Below are positions 10,192-20,100 of a stretch of 64,000 nucleotides of DNA, one piece after another. The stretch is from Bacteroidota bacterium (lineage in GTDB: Bacteria > Bacteroidota > Bacteroidia > JACPRZ01). How positions within the stretch are numbered: the first letter of the stretch is position 1; every line of letters starts with the position of its first letter. The notes below the pieces were generated by a model. That model made no database searches. It was not told the DNA's origin and saw only the letters and a program-made list of their open reading frames with translations. The stretch is from NCBI GenBank assembly GCA_016193485.1, contig JACPRZ010000007.1:1-64000 (forward strand), written 5' to 3'. The position numbers and the translations under genes are program-made.

Positions 10192-10216
10192 ATCTTACCG
10201 GAGCAGAAATCTTTTA

Positions 10217-10224
10217 TACCTTTG
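10217..10224 (+). promoter_or_regulatory. Bacteroidetes -7 promoter box for the TRAP genes
   Basis: TACCTTTG matches TAnnTTTG, 29 bases before the ATG of the TatT-like gene. The three TRAP genes follow on the same strand. Confidence 0.5.
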
Positions 10225-10252
10225 GCGCTCAAATCATTAAATTTATATTTCC

Positions 10253-11101
10253 ATGACACGATTATCTTTTTCTTGCCGCTTAGCAATTCTCTGTTCACTG
10301 TTTTTTCCTGTGACCGGTTATAGCCAGCAGGGTGACGCGGAGACCCTGATTGCGAAAGCGAAGGAATTATACAATGAACGTTCCGATACAAATAAATTAC
10401 GGCAGGCAGCCAATATCCTGGAAGAAGCGAATCAGAAGAAAGCCGACTATCAGTCGCTTGCGCTTCTTTCGCACGCATATTATTTTTTAGGTGAAAAAAC
10501 CGAGGATACCGATGCAAAACTTGCTATTCACGACAGGGGCGTTAATGCCGGTGAAAGAGCGCTGAAACTGGTGAATGGTGACTTTGCCGCCCTTTCAGCA
10601 GAAAAGAAAAATTACGAAGAAGCGATAAAAAAAGTAAACAAAGATCAGATTGAAGCATTGTACTGGGTTGCCGCCAACCTGGCAAGGTGGATGAAGTTCA
10701 ATTCATTTGGGAAAAAGGTCTCCACTAAACCCAAAGTACTTGCCCTCTGGAACCGTGTAAAGGAACTTGACTCAACCTATTTTTACGCTGGCGCATTCCG
10801 GTTTTTCGGGGGATACCATGCACTTGCACCGTCCATCACCGGTGATAATGATCCCGTAAAAGCAAAAAACTTCTTTGATATTGCAATGAAAACTGCTCCG
10901 CAATACCTTGAAACGAAAGTTCTCTGCGCTGAAGCGTACTGCTGCCACGCAAAAATAAAAGACAGGGATTTATTCAAAAAACTGATAAGTGAAGTGCTGG
11001 CCACAGATCTGAAACAATATCCGGAAATTGAAGCAGAGAACCGGTTGGCACAGGAGAAAGCGAAAAAATTGCTTGAAAAGGAAGGAGAGTTGTTTGAGTA
11101 G
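10253..11101 (+). CDS. TRAP transporter TatT-like component
   Basis: Exported protein of 282 residues (signal peptide MTRLSFSCRLAILCSLFFPVTGYSQ) made of TPR-like helices. The pattern LIAKAKELYNER, a helix ending ALYWVAANLARWMKFNSFGK, DSTYFYAGAFRFFGGYHALAPSITG and APQYLETKVLCAEAYC is characteristic of the TatT (TRAP transporter T-component) family. The family is known as a trimeric periplasmic or lipoprotein partner of DctP proteins. Here it precedes dctP by 33 bases, the expected order. The signal peptide has no clear lipobox cysteine, so I read it as periplasmic. Ligand unknown. Confidence 0.85.
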   Translation: MTRLSFSCRLAILCSLFFPVTGYSQQGDAETLIAKAKELYNERSDTNKLRQAANILEEANQKKADYQSLALLSHAYYFLGEKTEDTDAKLAIHDRGVNAGERALKLVNGDFAALSAEKKNYEEAIKKVNKDQIEALYWVAANLARWMKFNSFGKKVSTKPKVLALWNRVKELDSTYFYAGAFRFFGGYHALAPSITGDNDPVKAKNFFDIAMKTAPQYLETKVLCAEAYCCHAKIKDRDLFKKLISEVLATDLKQYPEIEAENRLAQEKAKKLLEKEGELFE

Positions 11102-11134
11102 TCATTTATTATTTCTCCAAATAAATTTATTCAG

Positions 11135-12160
11135 ATGAAAAATTTACACCTCTGCTTATTGCGGTTTATAGTAATTTTTGCTCATTGCCAATTGCTCATT
11201 GCCTACTGTTCAGCCCAGGAATACAAACTCCGCCTCGGCAGTGTAGTACCGCAGGACAGCCCGTGGGAAAAATCGTTGAAGGAATATACCAGTTTTGTTG
11301 ATCAGAAATCGGGTGGTAAAATCAAAACGAGGATGTACCTTGGCGGACAATTGGGTGGGGAAGTAGAGATGGTAAAGAGCGTTGCGCTCGGAACTCTTGA
11401 GGCAGGCGCCTTTTCCAACGCTGCCATTGCGGAAGCCCTTAATATTCCGGAATTGCAGGCCTTTGAACTGCCTTTCCTTTTTAACAGCGATGAGGAAGCA
11501 GATGCGGTTATGGATGCTTTGTTTAATTATTATTCCGAAATCCTAGCAAAAAAAGGAGTTATCCTTATACAATGGGGAACCAACGGCTGGCGGAATTTCG
11601 GGTGTAAAAAGACAACTATAACCAAACCTGCCGACATGAAAGGATTAAAGATGCGCTCGCAGGAAGCGGATGTTTACGTCAACCTTTACAAAGCCCTCGG
11701 TGCAACACCTGTACCCATTCAAACACCCGAAGTGCTGGTTGCCCTTAAAACCGGTATGGTGGACGGTTTTGACCAGACACCCATTTTTTCGGTATCAACC
11801 GGATGGGTAACCACTGTAAAAAGTTATTCCGTCACCAGGCATATTTACCAACCTGGTGCAGTAATCGTCTCAAAAAAATTTATGGACAAGTTACCGGCAG
11901 ATATGAAGTCGCTTGTTCTCTCACCGGATAAACGGCCGGAATTCACAAAAAAATCAAGAAGTGTGGTGAGAACAGAGGATAGTGAGGTACTCAGCACAAT
12001 TGAAACAAATTTCGGCACAAAGGTCATTCATCTTACCGATGCACAGCGCGCTGAATTTATTAAGGCGGTACAGCCGGTTTATGCTGTTATGGAAAAGATT
12101 ATAGGAGTGAAAACGATGCAGATGGTAAGACAGGAGATTGAAAAGTACAGGAAGAAATAA
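11135..12160 (+). CDS. dctP: TRAP transporter substrate-binding protein DctP
   Basis: Periplasmic binding protein of 341 residues (DctP family; usual 320-340). After the signal peptide come YKLRLGSVVPQDSPWEKSLKEY, GGKIKTRMYLGGQLGGEVEMV, a GLKMRSQEADVYVNLYKALGATPVP stretch with the Arg that usually binds a carboxylate ligand, and ALKTGMVDGFDQTP. The cognate substrate is probably an organic acid but cannot be named. The signal peptide is odd: bases 11179-11205 are a repeated TGCTCATTGCC motif encoding FAHCQLLIAYC, resembling dispersed intergenic repeats read in frame. It lies 33 bases after the TatT gene and 47 before dctQ. Confidence 0.92.
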   Translation: MKNLHLCLLRFIVIFAHCQLLIAYCSAQEYKLRLGSVVPQDSPWEKSLKEYTSFVDQKSGGKIKTRMYLGGQLGGEVEMVKSVALGTLEAGAFSNAAIAEALNIPELQAFELPFLFNSDEEADAVMDALFNYYSEILAKKGVILIQWGTNGWRNFGCKKTTITKPADMKGLKMRSQEADVYVNLYKALGATPVPIQTPEVLVALKTGMVDGFDQTPIFSVSTGWVTTVKSYSVTRHIYQPGAVIVSKKFMDKLPADMKSLVLSPDKRPEFTKKSRSVVRTEDSEVLSTIETNFGTKVIHLTDAQRAEFIKAVQPVYAVMEKIIGVKTMQMVRQEIEKYRKK

Positions 12161-12207
12161 TAAATCCCACTAACCACCTCCCGATAGATATCGGGATCAA
12201 AGGTGGA

Positions 12208-12753
12208 ATGCTTGAGAAAATGAAGATCACCGCAGGATATATTACCGCCAATAAATTCATAGAGATAATTGAAAAATGGCTTGCCGTTCTTTTCATTCTC
12301 GCTATCGTCATCATTGTTTTTGCCGGAACCCTATCGCGGTATCTTCTGGATAATCCTATATACGGTGCCGACCGTCTTGCCACCTACCTGATGATATGGC
12401 TCGGGTTTTTCGGATTCCAGATTGCTGTTTCACGACTTCGCCATATTGAGGTGGAATTCGTCAAGGCAAGAATGAAACCAGCCATCCGTTATTTGATGAA
12501 TATCGGGACATCCCTTATCGCTTTTGTTTTTATGGTTATACTTTTCTGTTTATCGCTGCGATATCTCCTTGAAGTTAAACAGTTGGGCGATGAAGATATT
12601 GTGCTTGGAATTCCGATGTGGCTGATTTTACTTATTATGCCGCTGAGTTTCGGACTCTCTGCCCTGAGATATTTTTTTAATTCATTCCTCTGGAACGATG
12701 TCCGTACCGGCAAAAGAGAGGAACATGATATTGTACAGAAGAAACTGATTTGA
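12208..12753 (+). CDS. dctQ: TRAP transporter small permease DctQ
   Basis: Inner-membrane protein of 181 residues with four hydrophobic segments (about 25-50, 60-80, 98-122, 140-160). It has the DctQ signature NPIYGADRLATYLMIWLGFFGFQIAVSRLRHIEVEFV. It normally forms the membrane complex with the ~420-residue DctM. No DctM gene follows: the next gene is radC on the other strand, only 37 bases away, and none occurs elsewhere in the window. DctM may be elsewhere in the genome or lost. The upstream 47 bases contain a CCCGATAGATATCGGGA palindrome. Confidence 0.9.
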   Translation: MLEKMKITAGYITANKFIEIIEKWLAVLFILAIVIIVFAGTLSRYLLDNPIYGADRLATYLMIWLGFFGFQIAVSRLRHIEVEFVKARMKPAIRYLMNIGTSLIAFVFMVILFCLSLRYLLEVKQLGDEDIVLGIPMWLILLIMPLSFGLSALRYFFNSFLWNDVRTGKREEHDIVQKKLI

Positions 12754-12790
12754 TAATATTACCACTTCATCCCTTATCCCTCATTCCTCA

Positions 12791-13489
12791 TTATAGTTTT
12801 CTTTCATCGGCAAAACTGTAATAACCGGTCTCACAGATGATCAGATGGTCAACGACATTTATTTCAAGCAATTTCCCTGCATCTTCAAGGCGCCTGGTAA
12901 GATCAATATCATTCTGACTGGGGTAAAGATTACCTGAGGGATGATTATGGCAAAGCACGATACCGGATGCCAGTAATTCCACCGCCCTTTTAAAAATAAC
13001 TCGCGCATCCACTACAGTACCGCTTACCCCCCCTTTGCTGATATTGAATTTGTCAATAATCCTGTTTCCTTTATTTAAAATAAAAATCCAGAATTCCTCA
13101 AGGGGTAGATCAAGGAACAAAGGCCTTGCAGTTTCATAAATGTCACGGCTGCTTGTGATTTTCTCAAAGCGCTGTAATTCCGATTCTTTGCGCCTGCGTC
13201 CAAGTTCCAGGGCGGCAATAATACTCAGCGCCTTTGCAAGACCGATTCCTTTTACTTTTTTTATATCGTTATAGGTTAATTTAGCAAGGGTATTCAGGTT
13301 ATTTCCTGACATACTCAGCAACTGTTTGGACAGTTCCACCGCAGAACTTTTCCGTGTACCTGCCCGGATCAGGATAGCGATCAGTTCCGCATCGCTCAGT
13401 GCATGCCTGCCGAGTTTGACCAGTTTTTCCCTTGGCCGGTCATCCTCAGCCCAGGTTTTGATAGTCAGGTTTTGTTTATATTCGCCCAT
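12791..13489 (-). CDS. radC: RadC family JAMM-domain protein
   Basis: Start set at 13489 (MGEYKQNLTIKTWAEDDRPREKLV); the frame extends upstream to 13558, but only through repeat-derived sequence. Residues ~10-90 hold the UPF0758 N-terminal helix-hairpin-helix region (LSDAELIAILIRAGTRKSSAVELSKQLL, KVKGIGLAKALSI). The C-terminal MPN/JAMM domain has the metal motif CHNHPSGNLYPSQNDIDLT. Biochemistry is unsettled: once named for repair, these proteins are often found with mobile elements, and a deubiquitinase-like or nuclease role has been suggested. It is convergent with dctQ. Confidence 0.92.
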   Translation of the reverse strand: MGEYKQNLTIKTWAEDDRPREKLVKLGRHALSDAELIAILIRAGTRKSSAVELSKQLLSMSGNNLNTLAKLTYNDIKKVKGIGLAKALSIIAALELGRRRKESELQRFEKITSSRDIYETARPLFLDLPLEEFWIFILNKGNRIIDKFNISKGGVSGTVVDARVIFKRAVELLASGIVLCHNHPSGNLYPSQNDIDLTRRLEDAGKLLEINVVDHLIICETGYYSFADERKL

Positions 13490-13512
13490 CTTTTTATGAA
13501 GATTGAAGTTAT

Positions 13513-13663
13513 GAGTCCACTCTAATAAGTCATTTTTGCCACAAAAACACGAAAACACAAAAATTGCACTAAAAATAAATATATCATAATAAAGATTTTG
13601 TGGGATTTCGTGTTTTTGAGATTTAGTGGCATTTTACTAAATTGTACTTTTTATAGCGGACTC
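13513..13663. repeat. Inverted-repeat (MITE-like) element upstream of radC
   Basis: GAGTCCACT (13513-13521) and AGCGGACTC (13655-13663) are near-perfect inverted ends of a 151-bp unit. The arms continue with CCACAAAAACACGAAAACAC near 13540 and TTTCGTGTTTTTGAG near 13606. It carries no gene. A separate palindrome, CCCCGATAGCTATCGGGG, lies at 13777-13794, just before purS. Confidence 0.55.
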
Positions 13664-13815
13664 AGTTTAGGATAAAGATTTGAATTTTGTAATTGCAAAA
13701 ATGAATATTATTTCCTTTCAGGATTAAAATAATTATTCCGGGATACTATTCTTGATTCGTCTATTCGTCCCGATAGCCCCGATAGCTATCGGGGGGATTC
13801 GTTATTCGTAGATTT

Positions 13816-14070
13816 ATGAGGTTTAAAGCCGAAATTGATATCATGCCCCTGAAAGCCCTCCTTGATCCGCAGGGCAAAGCCGTAACGCAAACCCTTCATA
13901 ATATCGGGTTACCGGGTATTCATGATGTCCGGATAGGTAAACATATCCATCTGGAAGTCGAAGCGGATGATGAAAAAACGGCCGCATCAAGAGTGGATGA
14001 ATGTTGTAAACGGCTTCTTTGCAATGAAATTATGGAGAGTTACTCCTTTAAAGTCATTCCGCTGAAATAG
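13816..14070 (+). CDS. purS: Phosphoribosylformylglycinamidine synthase subunit PurS
   Basis: 84-residue protein matching the usual PurS length. PurS bridges PurL and PurQ in step four of purine synthesis (FGAR to FGAM). Seen: FKAEIDIMPLKALLDPQGKAVTQTLHNIG, the canonical 'lDPqGkav...L...G' PurS motif, then IGKHIHLEVEAD and a C-terminal RLLCNEIMESYSFKVIPL. purL and purQ are not adjacent; trmB starts 9 bases after the stop. Confidence 0.9.
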   Translation: MRFKAEIDIMPLKALLDPQGKAVTQTLHNIGLPGIHDVRIGKHIHLEVEADDEKTAASRVDECCKRLLCNEIMESYSFKVIPLK

Positions 14071-14079
14071 CCGGTTCCC

Positions 14080-14769
14080 ATGCGAAAAGGAAAACTCCTG
14101 AAATATGCCGAACTGGCAACATTCGGGAATGTGTTCCAGATACCGCTTCATCAAATTGAACAAGCGCCCTTTTCCCTGAAAAGCCGTTGGGCTCCGGATT
14201 TTTTTAAAAACGAAAAACCCATTACCCTTGAACTCGGATGCGGCAAAGGAGAATATACCCTTGCATTGGCTGAAAAATTTCCGCAGGAGAATTTTATCGG
14301 TGTTGACATAAAGGGCGCCCGGCTTTGGCGCGGAAGCAAAACTGCTCTTGAAAAAAAAATAAACAATGTGGCATTTATCAGGACAAATATTGAAAACCTG
14401 GTAAATGTTTTTTCCATAGGTGAGATCAGTGAAATTTGGCTCACCTTCCCTGATCCGCAGCCGCAGAAAAGCAGGGAGAAGAAACGGCTGACATCACCCC
14501 GTTTTCTGGATATGTTCAGATCGCTTTTAACACCCATGGGAAGAATTCATCTTAAAACCGATAATAAATCACTGTTCGAATACTCGCTTGAATCGGTGCG
14601 GAAATCAGGAGGTACAATATTATTCCATACTTTTGATTTATATAATGAACGAATGGATGATGATATTTTATCCGTGAAAACATATTATGAAGGGATGTTT
14701 CTGGAAGAAGGACTGAAAATTTGTTATATGAAGTTTGTTTTGAACGGACCTGATGGCGGAATAAAATAA
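14080..14769 (+). CDS. trmB: tRNA (guanine-46-N7)-methyltransferase
   Basis: SAM-dependent enzyme that makes m7G46 in the tRNA variable loop. The 229 residues include the SAM motif ELGCGKGEYTLALAEKFP (~49-66), FIGVDIKGARLWRGSKTA, NIENL, the catalytic/tRNA-binding IWLTFPDPQPQKSREKKRL (~125-143), and RIHLKTDNKSLFEYSLE. Length and motif order are as in TrmB. Start ATG at 14080 is 9 bases after purS, so the two are probably cotranscribed. The next gene follows after 19 bases. Confidence 0.95.
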   Translation: MRKGKLLKYAELATFGNVFQIPLHQIEQAPFSLKSRWAPDFFKNEKPITLELGCGKGEYTLALAEKFPQENFIGVDIKGARLWRGSKTALEKKINNVAFIRTNIENLVNVFSIGEISEIWLTFPDPQPQKSREKKRLTSPRFLDMFRSLLTPMGRIHLKTDNKSLFEYSLESVRKSGGTILFHTFDLYNERMDDDILSVKTYYEGMFLEEGLKICYMKFVLNGPDGGIK

Positions 14770-14788
14770 AATTTCGGAAATTTTACTA

Positions 14789-15136
14789 ATGAGCGAAAAT
14801 AAGGCCGATTTTTTCCAGCGCGTATGGGAAGTTGCATCAAAAATTCCCCGCGGAAGAGTTACCAGTTACGGAGCAATTGCGGAATACCTGGGAGGTAAAC
14901 TTTCGGCACGCATGGTAGGGTGGGCTATGAATAAAGCCGGTTCTTCTCGTAAACCGGTCCCGGCACACCGGGTAGTGAACCGCAACGGAATGTTAACCGG
15001 AAAACATTATTTCGGAAGCCCCCGGCTGATGCAGCAATTGCTGGAAAATGAGGGTATCGAAGTTATGGATGATGTTATAGTTAATTTTCATAAAAAATTC
15101 TGGGATCCGGTAAAGGAATTACAGGGAAGGGAGTAG
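14789..15136 (+). CDS. Alkyltransferase-like protein (MGMT fold, Cys to Ala)
   Basis: A 115-residue protein consisting of the DNA-binding domain of O6-alkylguanine transferases: VASKIPRGRVTSYGAIAEYLGG, then SARMVGWAMNKAG. The active-site motif PCHRV reads PAHRVVNRNG, so the acceptor cysteine is alanine. This is the hallmark of alkyltransferase-like (ATL) proteins, which bind O6-alkylguanine and hand lesions to nucleotide-excision repair instead of repairing them directly. It is the third gene of the purS-trmB group. Confidence 0.9.
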   Translation: MSENKADFFQRVWEVASKIPRGRVTSYGAIAEYLGGKLSARMVGWAMNKAGSSRKPVPAHRVVNRNGMLTGKHYFGSPRLMQQLLENEGIEVMDDVIVNFHKKFWDPVKELQGRE

Positions 15137-15240
15137 GGAGATAAAGGGATAAGGGAGATAAGGGGATAAGGAATTTCCTGTATTTCCCCTATCTCCCCTA
15201 TCTCCTTATGCCCATATATCCCCAATGTCATTTCAACTGA
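15137..15240. repeat. Intergenic palindromic repeat (GGGAGATAAGGGG type)
   Basis: Purine-rich GGGAGATAAAGGGATAAGG units (15137-15168) are followed by pyrimidine-rich complements (TTTCCCCTATCTCCCCTATC, about 15182-15201). They form an imperfect hairpin that may end transcription from the ATL gene. Similar AT/G-rich dispersed repeats recur near 30050. Confidence 0.45.
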
Positions 15241-15255
15241 AAAAAAATAACAACA

Positions 15256-16317
15256 ATGAACCTATCTGAAGAACAAATTTTAAACGCCCTCAGCCATGTC
15301 ATTGAACCTGAACTGAAACAGGATATTGTAACTGCCGGCCTGGTCAATGTTACAGGCATTGAGGGTAATGAAGTGAGGATTGAAGTAAAAGTTCATAGCC
15401 CTGCCATGCACAGCAAAAAGGCGATGGAAGAGGCATGTATTTTTAATATTAAGAGATTTATGGGTAATGATGCAGATGTAAAGGTTACTATTATTCCCCT
15501 CCGGAAATCAGCGCCAAGGCAGAATGAAGCCGAACCGCTTCCGGGTATTGACCGCATTATTGCCGTTGCCTCCGGAAAGGGGGGGGTAGGAAAATCAACC
15601 GTTGCGGTTAATATCGCTGCAGGCCTGGCGAAAAAGGGATTCCGGACCGGCATTGTTGATGCGGATATCTACGGACCTTCGGTTCCGCTCATGATGGACG
15701 TATTCAATGCAAGACCGGAGGTGATGGAAGTATCCGGCATGCCCTTAATGGGACCGGTGGAAAAATACGGTGTAAAGATAATGTCCATCGGTTTTTTTGC
15801 CGAAGCGAACCAGGCGATTCCGTGGCGCGGACCTATGGCTGTAAAGGCATTGAAACAGATGTTTACGGATGTCGCCTGGGGTGAACTCGACTACCTCATC
15901 ATCGACCTGCCTCCCGGAACGGGCGATATACATCTTTCCCTGGTGCAGTCAGTACCGCTTGCCGGAGCGATTATTGTGAGCACGCCACAGTTGGTGGCTC
16001 TTGCCGATGCACGTAAAGCCGTAAACATGTTCCGCCTTGCTGCCATAAATGTAACGGTACTGGGGATGGTTGAGAATATGTCGTGGTTTTCACCACCGGA
16101 ACTGCCCGGGAAAAAATATTACCTCTTCGGGAAAGAGGGCGCCAGGAAACTTGCAGAAGAGTTGGAACTCCCGCTGTTGGGTGAAATCCCCCTTACGGAA
16201 GAAATAAGGGAAGGCGGAGATAAAGGTAAACCAGCGGTTCTTTATGAAAATTCGGTCCAGGAAAATGCGTTTATGCGGTTAGTGGAAAAAATTATTGTAG
16301 CGGTTCCTGCAAAGTGA
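15256..16317 (+). CDS. apbC: Mrp/ApbC Fe-S cluster carrier ATPase
   Basis: P-loop ATPase thought to carry and deliver Fe-S clusters in the cytoplasm. Residues 1-~90 are the DUF59/MIP18 domain (LNALSHVIEPELKQDIVTAGLV). The ATPase domain starts at ~103 with AVASGKGGVGKSTVAVNIAA, the deviant Walker A motif. It continues with VDADIYGPSVPLMM, LIIDLPPGTGDIHL and GMVENMSWF. The family's C-terminal CxxC is not evident: the stretch after ENMSWF reads SPPELPGKKYYLFG, without cysteines. A G8 tract (15579-15586) encodes the invariant GGVGK. It is convergent with the next gene (5 bp gap). Confidence 0.92.
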   Translation: MNLSEEQILNALSHVIEPELKQDIVTAGLVNVTGIEGNEVRIEVKVHSPAMHSKKAMEEACIFNIKRFMGNDADVKVTIIPLRKSAPRQNEAEPLPGIDRIIAVASGKGGVGKSTVAVNIAAGLAKKGFRTGIVDADIYGPSVPLMMDVFNARPEVMEVSGMPLMGPVEKYGVKIMSIGFFAEANQAIPWRGPMAVKALKQMFTDVAWGELDYLIIDLPPGTGDIHLSLVQSVPLAGAIIVSTPQLVALADARKAVNMFRLAAINVTVLGMVENMSWFSPPELPGKKYYLFGKEGARKLAEELELPLLGEIPLTEEIREGGDKGKPAVLYENSVQENAFMRLVEKIIVAVPAK

Positions 16318-16322
16318 ATTAC

Positions 16323-17051
16323 TCAGAAGTTTATTCCTATTTGCAGGTTGATCCGGGGAAGAACTCCTGTATAAGCGGGGCCCCATAACCTTTTCCTGTT
16401 TATACTTCCGTTTCCCCACTCATTTCCAACTTTAATTTCGCCACCGAAATAGAAGTCAGTGACTAACAATCCGTGGTAAAAGGAATTCCTGAAGCCGAGC
16501 AATAAACCACCGCTGCCTGTAGAAACGTAATCAAAATGTTTGCTAACTGAGTACTCATAGGAAGTATAGGTTTGCCCGTTATTTGAAGTTGCCGTATAGG
16601 GAATTCTTATATTATCCAAATATTCGAATGTCTGGTACGTATAACTGATAAAAGGTGAAAAATATAACCCATCGCCAAAAAGTGAAACGGGTAAATCATC
16701 AACGACTTCCTTAAACGGTTTTTCTTTATCTTCAGACAGAAAAATGCGATATTGAATTTCACCCCCCCCCCCGTATTGCCTGTCAGTCCCGTTATCATGC
16801 AAAATAATTTTTCCGATCAGTAATAAACTTTTATCGCCAAAATCATGTTCATAACCTGCCTGGAACCGTTTAAAAAAAACCTGCACCGGGCTGATGTAGA
16901 AGTGGTTTTTGAACCGGGGTTCTTCAACATATTGTAATCCTTTTGCTTTTTTTTGCGAATAACCGTCTGCTCCCGGAAGAATAATTCCCAAAATAATCAA
17001 GATAGAGATTGATAAAGCGGATTTTAACCGGCTGTTCATTTTACTATTCAT
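16323..17051 (-). CDS. Putative outer-membrane beta-barrel protein
   Basis: Start set at 17051 (MNSKMNSRLKSALSISILIILGIILPGADGYSQ) for its signal peptide; 17039 is an alternative, and the longer frame to 17114 adds residues without a signal. The rest alternates short beta-type stretches (FQAGYEHDF, GLYFSPFISYTYQTF, GGLLLGFRNSFYHGLLVTDFYFGGEI) and ends INLQIGINF, an aromatic C-terminus as in outer-membrane barrels. Similar to DUF3575-type proteins. A C11 tract on the plus strand (16762-16772) encodes GGGG in frame; one slip would destroy the protein. Confidence 0.65.
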   Translation of the reverse strand: MNSKMNSRLKSALSISILIILGIILPGADGYSQKKAKGLQYVEEPRFKNHFYISPVQVFFKRFQAGYEHDFGDKSLLLIGKIILHDNGTDRQYGGGGEIQYRIFLSEDKEKPFKEVVDDLPVSLFGDGLYFSPFISYTYQTFEYLDNIRIPYTATSNNGQTYTSYEYSVSKHFDYVSTGSGGLLLGFRNSFYHGLLVTDFYFGGEIKVGNEWGNGSINRKRLWGPAYTGVLPRINLQIGINF

Positions 17052-17141
17052 GGTTTGTGTAGTTTTGCCACTCGGAATTTGTTGATGGTTGTATATGAAT
17101 ATAAGACGATACATACCGGATAACGTTTAAACCGTTTATTT

Positions 17142-20100
17142 ATGATTCTGCCGCGTTTATCCGTCAATAATCCTGTTACCACGTTAATGTTTTTTCTGGG
17201 GATCACAGTCCTCGGAATTACCGCTTTATGGCGCCTTCCTGTTGAACTCTTTCCTAAAATTGATCCACCGGTTATTACCGTCTTTACCAATTATTCCGGT
17301 TCAAGCGCTGCCGATGTCGAGCAGAATATCACTAAACCGCTTGAAGATGCCCTGGGCACCATTGAGGGTCTGAAATATGAAACCAACCTCGATGAATCAT
17401 CAAACTCAATCCGCGATGCAGTGGACAGGATCAAACGGTTCCTGCCTGATGAAATTGACGCTCCTATAATCCTGAAATTCAACACCGGTTTTTTTCCAAT
17501 TGTCGTGATGACTGCCACGGCAAAGGAAAGTTACCCGTCACTGCATAAAATTCTTGAAGAACACATTGTTAATCCGCTGAACCGGATTCCCGGTGTAGGT
17601 GCGGTAATTCTCTTTGGCGGACCCGTACGGCAAATACGAGTTGATATTGACCCCCAGAAACTGGAAGCACATAATATAACGGTGGAACAAATCCGGCTGG
17701 CGCTTGCTGCAGAGAATATAAATCTGCCTGGCGGAAACCTGAAAATCGGGAAACTGGATTATACACTCCGCATCATGGGTGAATTCACCCATCCTTCACA
17801 GGTTGAACAGGTTTCTGTCGGGCAACAGGGAGGACAAATAATTTACCTGCGCGATGTAGCAACGGTCTATGACGGACTCAAAGAGAGAACCATTGAGGAA
17901 TATCTCAATGGACAGCATGGACTGCGCCTGGTGGTGCAGAAACAATCGGATGCCAACACGGTAAACGTGGCACGGACAGTCAATAAAAAAATCGAAGAAC
18001 TTGCAACAAAACTTCCCAGCGATGTTCAACTCCACAGTGTATTTGATACATCCGAATTCATTCTTAATTCAGTGTCGAATCTTGGAGAGGCGTTATATTA
18101 TGGCGGTTTGTTTGTGATCCTCGTAGTACTTTTTTTCCTTGGCAGATGGCGTTCTGCTTTCATTATTTCCCTTGCGATTCCGTTTTCGCTGATCATCGCT
18201 TTTATTTATCTCTTTTTCAGCGGGAATTCTCTCAATATCATTTCACTTTCATCCCTGTCAATAGCCATGGGAATGGTAGTGGATGATGCCATTGTGATCC
18301 TTGAAAATGTAATGCGGCATATTGACCGCGGCAGCAGGCCAAGGGAAGCCGCTGTGTATGGTTCGGCTGAAGTGAGTTTAGCGGTAATGGCGGGAACGCT
18401 TACTATCATTGCAGTATTCTTTCCGTTGGTCTTTCTTACGGGCCTGTCGGGAATCATGTTCCGGCAACTGGGTGTTATCGTTACAATTACTATTACCGCA
18501 TCCGTACTGGTATCGCTTACACTGACCCCAATGCTTGCGTCAAAATTGTTCAAGCAGCAAAATACCTCTACAACCAGCCTGAAAAGCCGCTGGTTTGTTT
18601 CCCGGATACCTGAAATAGTTCTTGATGGTATGGATAATATGTACCGCAATATTCTCCGGTGGTCGTTGCATCATAAGAAAATTGTTCTTGTTACTGCATT
18701 ATTGATTTTTATCCTTTCTGCAGGATTGATTAAATTCATAGGTACGGAATTTTTACCTGAATCGGATAATGCAAGTTTGCAGGCAAAATTCGAACTTCAG
18801 ACAGGCACCCGCCTTGAAGAGTCGGTAAAACTGGGAAAAAAATTAGAAGAGATAATAAAAAATGACTTCCCTGAGATTAAGGTCAACGCAATAAGTGCCG
18901 GTGTCGAAGATGTGGGATTCAATTTTGCAGGCAGGGGACAGGGAACCCATGTGGTAAACCTGATGGCGCGTTTGACTCCGAAATCACAGCGCGAACGGTC
19001 GGTATTTGAAATTGCCGATGAAATGCGGAAAAAAATAAAGGAAATACCGGGTATCGTTAAAAGCAATATCATCACTGGGGGCATGGTAGGAAGCGGGATG
19101 TTATTCGGGTCCGGAGGCAAGCCCTTCGAAATGGTGATTTACGGGAATAGTTTTGAAGCAACCGATAAAATTGCCGCAGAACTTGCCGGTAGGTTGTCGG
19201 CAATAAAAGGCGCACGGGATGTTGAAATAAGCCGCAGTGCGCAACGGCCTGAACTCAGAGTTCATCTCAACAAGGAAAAAATGGCAATGACCGGATTGAA
19301 TACCTACACGGTCGCTAATGCCATCCGTAACCGGATTGCCGGTACAATCGCAACCCGGTACCGCGAAGAGGGCGATGAATATGATATTTTTATCAGGAAC
19401 AAACCCGAGTACCGTGCCTCAATATCCGATATTGAAAGTATTGCCGTACCGTCTCTTACCGGTCAGAAGGTTCGTGTAGGTGATATTGCCGTTATTGATG
19501 AAAGTTATGCACCCATTGAAATTGAGCGGAGAAATAAAGAGCGGATTGTGAGGATTACCGCATCGCTGCATGAAATTTCTCTTGGCGAAGTAACGGCAGA
19601 AATGCAGGACGAATTACGGAAAATGGATATTCCTGATGGAATTGATATTGAATTCGGAGGCCAGGTGGAACAGCAGAAGGAGGCATTTGGTGATCTGCTC
19701 CTCCTTCTGTTCATCAGTATCATGCTTGTTTATATAGTGATGGCATCGCAGTTTGAGTCGTTTCTTGATCCGTTTATTATTATGCTGTCCGTTCCTTTTG
19801 CCTTTACCGGGGTGATGATCGGATTGTTCTTTGGCGGGATTTCACTCAGCGTCATTTCCTTTCTTGGAGGTATCATGCTTGTGGGAATAGTCGTAAAAAA
19901 CGCTATCGTCCTGGTTGATTTCACCAACCTCATGCGAGAGCGCGGTATGGAATTGAATGAGGCGATAGTTTACTCGGGCGGCCACCGGCTCCGGCCAGTG
20001 CTGATGACCTCGCTTACCACGATCCTTTCCATGGTTCCTTTAATCATCAACACCGGGGAGGGTTCCGAAATCTGGAGGCCCATGGCGGTTGCGCTTGTCA

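Noticed and set aside
15579-15586. G8 tract in apbC as a phase-variation switch
   Set aside because: It encodes the invariant GGVGK P-loop of a housekeeping protein, so composition is a better explanation than regulated switching.
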